From contig CAIOOC010000844.1 in assembly GCA_903859795.1 (NCBI GenBank), forward strand, positions 1 to 9,851: 9,851 nt of DNA, read 5' to 3'. The position numbers and the translations under genes are program-made. Positions within the stretch are counted from its first letter, which is position 1. Each line of letters starts with the position of its first letter. The DNA comes from an uncultured Bacteroidia bacterium. GTDB taxonomy: Bacteria > Bacteroidota > Bacteroidia > Bacteroidales > Prolixibacteraceae. Below, piece by piece: positions 6,552 through 9,851 of this stretch. The notes beneath the pieces were generated by a model. It was not told the origin of the DNA, did not search any database, and was given only the letters and a program-made list of their open reading frames with translations.

Positions 6552-7568
6552 TTATCTTGAATAATAGCGCAAAGCTTTAAATCCTACTAATTTTTTCCGC
6601 TCTTCATCCCATAACCTTAGTTTTAATGACCGCAGGCTTGAAAAGAAGGTTACTGGTTTAACTTCCTGGAAGACAATATTCTCGTTGTAACATTCAGGAA
6701 GTTTATAATTAGGAATTTTTGGGCTCAGGTGATGGATATGGTGAAATCCTATATTTCCTGTAAACCACTGCAATACTTTTGGAAGTTTAAAGTATGAGCT
6801 CCCTTCAAGAGCAATATCTTTATAATTCCATTCATCAGCACGCGCCCATACTACATTCTCATACTGATGCTGAACATAAAATAGCCACACGCCGTGCACA
6901 GAAGCGATATAAAGTACCGGCAATTGGATTAGAAGATAGGCTTTCCATCCAATTAGCCACATCATCAAAATGATTGTCACGACCAGTGCAAGGTTGGTAA
7001 GGTGAAGGTAAATATGTTCCTTACTGCTCGTAAACTTTTTAGGTAAACGGTTTACAAAAACAAAAACAAGAAAAGGGGCTAACCCAAACAAAAAGAGAGG
7101 ATGGCGATAAAAACGGTAAACAAACCTCTTCCAGGGAGACAGTTTTAAAAACTCTTCAATAGTCAGTGTTTTAACATCTCCCACACCGCGTTTATCCAGG
7201 TTCCCTACTGTTGCATGGTGTTCCTTGTGTTCGTGGGTCCATTTATGGTAAGGGGTGAATGTCATTATACCGGTGATTATCCCTACAATACGGCTTAACA
7301 ATTTGGATCTGAAGAATGATCCGTGACCGCAGTCATGGAAAATAATAAATATCCTAACCAAAAAACCAGCAGCAAAAACCGATAAAAACAGGGTTAGAAA
7401 GTATGAGACTTTAAGACTCCATATCATTGCAGCCCATAAAAGCAAATAAGGGACTACCGAATTGATGATCTGCCACCAACTCCTCACAGGATCTGAAAAG
7501 TTATATCTTGAGACAATTTCGATCCACGAAGGAGAGTTAGTATTGGCAGTTTTTTTTGCTTGTTCCAT
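6552..7568 (-). CDS. membrane fatty acid (acyl-lipid) desaturase
   Basis: 338-residue integral membrane di-iron desaturase. All three histidine boxes are present: HDCGH (78-82), HEHKEHH (112-118, containing HxxHH) and HHIHH (276-280). Hydrophobic helix pairs flank the boxes (about 36-76 and 185-230), the usual topology with the boxes on the cytoplasmic face. The family inserts double bonds into fatty acyl chains using O2 and electrons from ferredoxin or cytochrome b5-type donors. The box pattern fits the bacterial DesA-like (delta-12/omega) group, but regiospecificity cannot be read from sequence. ATG at 7568 is the first in-frame start, with an A-rich, Shine-Dalgarno-free leader. A good promoter and a leader hairpin lie upstream. 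The lipoprotein gene follows 56 bp downstream. The O2 requirement implies an organism that meets oxygen at least at times. Confidence 0.94.
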   Translation of the reverse strand: MEQAKKTANTNSPSWIEIVSRYNFSDPVRSWWQIINSVVPYLLLWAAMIWSLKVSYFLTLFLSVFAAGFLVRIFIIFHDCGHGSFFRSKLLSRIVGIITGIMTFTPYHKWTHEHKEHHATVGNLDKRGVGDVKTLTIEEFLKLSPWKRFVYRFYRHPLFLFGLAPFLVFVFVNRLPKKFTSSKEHIYLHLTNLALVVTIILMMWLIGWKAYLLIQLPVLYIASVHGVWLFYVQHQYENVVWARADEWNYKDIALEGSSYFKLPKVLQWFTGNIGFHHIHHLSPKIPNYKLPECYNENIVFQEVKPVTFFSSLRSLKLRLWDEERKKLVGFKALRYYSR

Positions 7569-7604
7569 CTTGATTTTTAATAATAGCGACTGACATAAAT
7601 TCGG

Positions 7605-7629
7605 TCCTCAAAGAGATCCGGTTTGAGGA
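7605..7629 (-). promoter_or_regulatory. hairpin in the desaturase mRNA leader
   Basis: Perfect 8-bp inverted repeat TCCTCAAA (7605-7612) / TTTGAGGA (7622-7629) with a 9-base loop. It lies between the desaturase promoter and its start codon, inside the predicted roughly 80-base leader. There is no T tract, so it is not a simple terminator. It may be a protein-binding operator or an RNA structure; no known riboswitch is recognised. Confidence 0.4.
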
Positions 7630-7654
7630 TTCAAGGAGAGGGATTGGATTTATA

Positions 7655-7687
7655 CAAAGGTAAGGTATACGGGAGTAAATTGTTCAA
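7655..7687 (-). promoter_or_regulatory. desaturase promoter
   Basis: On the minus strand, TACCTTTG (7662-7655) is a perfect TAnnTTTG -7 box. A TTG at 7687-7685 lies 22 bases upstream as a possible -33 element, slightly long spacing. Transcription would begin near 7648. Confidence 0.65.
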
Positions 7688-7720
7688 TAGTGCCACACTA
7701 AATTGTCTTCTGATTTTGGC

Positions 7721-7728
7721 TATATTTG
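7721..7728 (+). promoter_or_regulatory. candidate -7 box for the DUF2235 gene
   Basis: TATATTTG matches TAnnTTTG exactly on the plus strand, about 130 bases ahead of the ATG at 7861. No convincing -33 element is seen. It faces away from the desaturase promoter, with the two -7 boxes about 60 bases apart. The rest of 7729-7860 is A/T-rich and shows no other signal. Confidence 0.35.
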
Positions 7729-7860
7729 TTGAAAATTGCTGTTATGTGGGATCAGCATAGCATATAAAGTGAGAAATAAATTAACCAGAGGATCTCAGAT
7801 TCTTCGGATTATGGGTAATTCTGCATGATTTAAAAAAATACAATTTAAAATAATTTCTAT

Positions 7861-8895
7861 ATGAAACGAATAGCCATTTTTTGTGACGGAACCTGGGAAA
7901 CACCAGACGAAAATGTGGATGGAAAACTTTGCCAGACCAATGTGGTTAAGATGGCTAATGCTCTTTCTGAAACTTCTGATGACGGGAAAACGCAATTACT
8001 CTATTATGAAACAGGCATTGGTAGTGAAGGAAATTTGACAGAACGAATTTATGATGGTGCAACAGGTTATGGGATTTCGGAAAATATCCTAAAAGCTTAT
8101 CGCTTCATAATTAAGAACTATGAAGCTGGGGACGAACTGTTCTTCTTTGGATTCAGCCGTGGTGCATTTACCGTCCGCAGCCTTGCCGGGCTGATCAGGA
8201 ATTCGGGGATCCTCAAACGGGAAAACATTGAACTGATTCCCAGGGCTTATAGCTTGTACCAGTCACGTAAACCGGAACATCAGCCGAGAGAAGTTGAAGC
8301 GACACTTTTCAGAAGGACATTCGCCGTTGCGGAAATGACCAAAATAAAATTCATCGGAGTTTGGGATACTGTTGGGGCATTGGGAAATCCTTTATTCCTA
8401 AATGGAGTGGTAAGCAGGAAGAACGGATTTCACGATACCGATTTATCGACAAGGATTGAAAATGCTTTTCATGCCCTGGCTATTGAGGAGAAGAGAAAAA
8501 ATTTTCAGGCAACATTGTGGCATCAGCAAAAAGGGTGTGGAAATCAGGTATTGGAGCAGATGTGGTTTCCGGGTACTCATGGTGATGTAGGGGGAGGATA
8601 TATCGACAGTGGATTATCAGATATTACGTTAAGCTGGATGCTCGAAAAGGCCCAGGGCTGTCATTTAAAGTTTGACCTCATACCCGTAAATCCTGATGCC
8701 ATGGCAGCGAAACATGAATCGTATACAGGTTTCTACAAATTATTGCCGCCATACTTCCGGCCAATGGGGCAGGTGATTCAGGGTAAAGGGAATACCAATG
8801 AATCTGTTTATCCGTCAGTTATTGAGCGGTTTAGAAAAGATCCGACTTTCAGACCAAAAAATCTGGTCGACTATTTTAAAACGCGCACTGTTTAA
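7861..8895 (+). CDS. DUF2235 / Tle1-like alpha/beta-hydrolase (putative phospholipase)
   Basis: 344 residues of the DUF2235 family, now described as the catalytic domain of Tle1-type phospholipase effectors. Visible: N-terminal beta-strand with CDGTW (8-12), nucleophile elbow GFSRG with Ser99 (97-101), VWDT (167-170), and the late GTHGDVGGGY block (238-247), which supplies His240 and Asp242 as likely catalytic-site residues. There is no signal peptide, no membrane helix and no C-terminal extension, so as encoded it is a cytoplasmic single-domain enzyme. Characterised Tle1 proteins hydrolyse phospholipids and are delivered by type VI secretion; no VgrG, PAAR, Hcp or immunity lipoprotein gene is visible here, so an effector role is not supported by context. 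Its actual substrate is unknown. The ATG at 7861 gives the expected family N-terminus. Family call is firm, function open. Confidence 0.9.
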   Translation: MKRIAIFCDGTWETPDENVDGKLCQTNVVKMANALSETSDDGKTQLLYYETGIGSEGNLTERIYDGATGYGISENILKAYRFIIKNYEAGDELFFFGFSRGAFTVRSLAGLIRNSGILKRENIELIPRAYSLYQSRKPEHQPREVEATLFRRTFAVAEMTKIKFIGVWDTVGALGNPLFLNGVVSRKNGFHDTDLSTRIENAFHALAIEEKRKNFQATLWHQQKGCGNQVLEQMWFPGTHGDVGGGYIDSGLSDITLSWMLEKAQGCHLKFDLIPVNPDAMAAKHESYTGFYKLLPPYFRPMGQVIQGKGNTNESVYPSVIERFRKDPTFRPKNLVDYFKTRTV

Positions 8896-8898
8896 TTT

Positions 8899-8924
8899 TC
8901 AGTGAATCGATGACTCTTCACTGA
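8899..8924. other. 8-bp inverted repeat after the DUF2235 gene
   Basis: TCAGTGAA (8899-8906) / TTCACTGA (8917-8924), a perfect stem with a 10-base loop beginning 4 bases past the stop codon. There is no T run on either side, so a role as an intrinsic terminator is doubtful; it may protect the mRNA 3' end. Confidence 0.35.
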
Positions 8925-9012
8925 CCTGATCCCTCACGCGCTCATTGTCGCTAAATAATTGATATAGTGTGTGTAAATAGATATTTCTTTTAATCTCTAT
9001 AGTGGCAATATT

Positions 9013-9480
9013 ATGGAATTACGAATAAACTTGTTGAGAATCACTGAGAAATCACGATTAAGGATAGTTCTGGGAATTGGATTTTTGGTAATTGCGATTT
9101 TCTGGATTTTTTTAAATGCCTATGAAAATCACGAAATTCGTCCATTTGTCTGGGTCTATTTTGTGTTTTTCATTTTCTCCGGAGCCATCCACACCTACGA
9201 AGGATTCGGATATTCAGTTTCTAAACTCTTCGGAAAAGCTTTCATTCAGATTGATTCTGATACCATACGCATAAAGACCGGAGTGCTTGATAAAGAGCAA
9301 TTTATATTTTGGAATGAAATAGTATCAGTAAAGTATAAAGCCGCTGTTTTTGAAATGTGGAGATCAGATAAAACATCGGTGATTTTTAAACTTTCAGGTC
9401 TTGAATATTCTCTGATCCAGCAAATTAAAGAGGTCATTGGCCGGATTTCTGCTGAGAAGGGAATTGTAGCCTCTTTTTAG
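9013..9480 (+). CDS. uncharacterised two-helix membrane protein with PH-like C-terminal domain
   Basis: 155 residues, function not recognised. Two hydrophobic helices (about 17-35 and 43-61) are joined by a short loop. Positive charge before helix 1 (KSRLR) and the charge pattern predict both ends in the cytoplasm. The remainder (about 74-148) has the strand-rich pattern followed by one amphipathic C-terminal helix that is typical of bacterial PH-like domains: IQIDSDTIRIKTG, then FIFWNEIVSVKY, then SVIFKLSG and a helix from about 131. That resemblance is by eye only. It begins 117 bp after the DUF2235 gene, on the same strand, with no clear promoter or strong terminator between, so the two may be co-transcribed. 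The ATG at 9013 has no Shine-Dalgarno, as elsewhere in the window. Real gene with good confidence; no role is assigned. Confidence 0.75.
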   Translation: MELRINLLRITEKSRLRIVLGIGFLVIAIFWIFLNAYENHEIRPFVWVYFVFFIFSGAIHTYEGFGYSVSKLFGKAFIQIDSDTIRIKTGVLDKEQFIFWNEIVSVKYKAAVFEMWRSDKTSVIFKLSGLEYSLIQQIKEVIGRISAEKGIVASF

Positions 9481-9481
9481 C

Positions 9482-9658
9482 ATGGCGGGATTGAGGCAGA
9501 TCTTGATGTTGCAACCATGTTGCCCGTTGAATTTCATACCTCAGGATAAGGTTAATTTTAACCGGACATTATCGTTAATAAATAGTGTATTTGACCGGGT
9601 GCAGATCCTGAAGTTTTCAAAGTCTCCAGGGTCTAATAAAAAAGCAACTAAATTATAG
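9482..9658 (+). CDS. possible 58-codon small ORF, doubtful
   Basis: Open from ATG (9482, one base after the preceding stop codon) to TAG (9656-9658), filling most of the gap before the hicA-like gene. The product is 58 residues with a Cys-Cys pair (13-14) and a basic tail, and resembles no family I know. It may be a chance open frame: there is no upstream A-rich leader or Shine-Dalgarno. Its placement, tightly after one gene and 42 bases before the next, is the only argument for it. Confidence 0.15.
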   Translation: MAGLRQILMLQPCCPLNFIPQDKVNFNRTLSLINSVFDRVQILKFSKSPGSNKKATKL

Positions 9659-9678
9659 TTACAATCTTCAGAATAGTT

Positions 9679-9686
9679 TATCTTTG
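9679..9686 (+). promoter_or_regulatory. -7 box of the hicA-like gene
   Basis: TATCTTTG is a perfect TAnnTTTG box 14 bases before the ATG at 9701, predicting a very short leader of under 10 bases. No clear TTG is found at -33. Confidence 0.6.
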
Positions 9687-9700
9687 TAAATATTAGTATA

Positions 9701-9851
9701 ATGTCGAAGTCTGAAAAATTGATTGCAAGGTTATTGTCCCAACCGAAAGACTTTAATTATTCGGAACTAAAAACAATACTTATTTTTCTGGGCTATGAAG
9801 AGGTACAGGGAGCCGGGTCTAGAGTTTGCTTCCAATCTGAAACACATAAAA
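9701..9851 (+). CDS. hicA: HicA-family type II toxin, 5' part (cut by window end)
   Basis: Fifty codons are visible, running off the right edge. The start MSKSEKLIARLLSQPKDF, then YSELKTILIFLGYEE (20-34) and GAGSRVCF (37-44), match the HicA subfamily whose dsRBD-like fold begins with a helix, then a strand ending in GSRV. HicA proteins are small mRNA interferases that cleave translated mRNA and are neutralised by HicB, normally encoded next door. In this subfamily the position after GS is Arg rather than the His of classical HicA; the catalytic His is expected further on, in a segment outside the window. The antitoxin gene, if present, must lie to the right. It carries its own promoter box, so it is separate from the upstream membrane protein gene. 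Confidence 0.75.
   Translation, partial: MSKSEKLIARLLSQPKDFNYSELKTILIFLGYEEVQGAGSRVCFQSETHK

Noticed and set aside
7861..8895. Type VI secretion effector locus
   Set aside because: The hydrolase domain matches Tle1, but no VgrG, Hcp, PAAR, adaptor or lipoprotein immunity gene is present in the window.
8899..8924. Hairpin after the DUF2235 gene as an intrinsic terminator
   Set aside because: No T run follows the stem on either strand; recorded only as an inverted repeat.
9550..9563. Inverted repeat GGTTAA-TT-TTAACC as an operator for hicA
   Set aside because: A 2-base loop and AT-rich arms; it lies over 100 bases before the promoter box and has no second copy.
1..9851. CRISPR array, insertion sequence, rRNA or phage genes
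   Set aside because: No regularly spaced identical repeats of CRISPR size, no transposase or integrase reading frames, and no rRNA-like sequence seen.

Overview
The window looks like ordinary chromosome from a member of the Bacteroidota. The evidence is the promoter signature TAnnTTTG, often followed by CACC, which sits in front of several transcription units (tRNA-Arg, fatty acid desaturase, hicA-like gene, and near-matches elsewhere). None of the translation starts has a Shine-Dalgarno sequence; the sequence just upstream is A/T-rich instead. The protein families also fit (LolC/E-type and MacB-type FtsX permeases, AsnA, a WCPNC thioredoxin-like lipoprotein). Placement below phylum is not supported by what I can see; Bacteroidales/Marinilabiliales-like is only a guess.

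Layout. (1) Positions 13-3534 hold a MacB-type ABC permease (+), rsmA (-) and a LolC/E-type ABC permease (+). The first permease and rsmA converge on a small array of degenerate 7-bp repeats arranged as an inverted repeat. rsmA and the second permease diverge from a 126-bp region holding several TACTTTTG-like boxes. No ATPase subunit for either permease lies in the window. (2) Positions 3625-4799 hold asnA (ammonia-dependent asparagine synthetase), then a degenerate 8-bp tandem repeat and a strong intrinsic terminator. (3) Positions 4802-4959 are a compact self-contained tRNA-Arg(TCT) unit with its own -7 box and a 17-bp terminator hairpin. (4) Positions 4960-5259 carry no gene but have nested inverted repeats and a degenerate GCAGAT/CGCTGATATA-type repeat. 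(5) Positions 5260-7568 hold, on the minus strand, an acyl-lipid desaturase followed by a thioredoxin-fold lipoprotein. (6) Positions 7569-7860 are a divergent promoter region. (7) Positions 7861-9480 (+) hold a DUF2235/Tle1-like alpha/beta hydrolase and a small two-helix membrane protein with a PH-like tail. (8) From 9701 to the right edge lies the 5' part of a HicA-family toxin gene, cut by the window.

Functionally the left two thirds is housekeeping: envelope transport or lipoprotein trafficking, ribosome maturation, asparagine and tRNA supply, and membrane lipid and thiol chemistry. The right third is accessory in character: an orphan lipase-like protein, an uncharacterised membrane protein and a toxin-antitoxin gene. 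I did not find a clear new multi-gene system. The best candidates for a second look are the DUF2235 / membrane PH-like / HicA cluster and the short-period tandem repeats placed at gene 3' ends.
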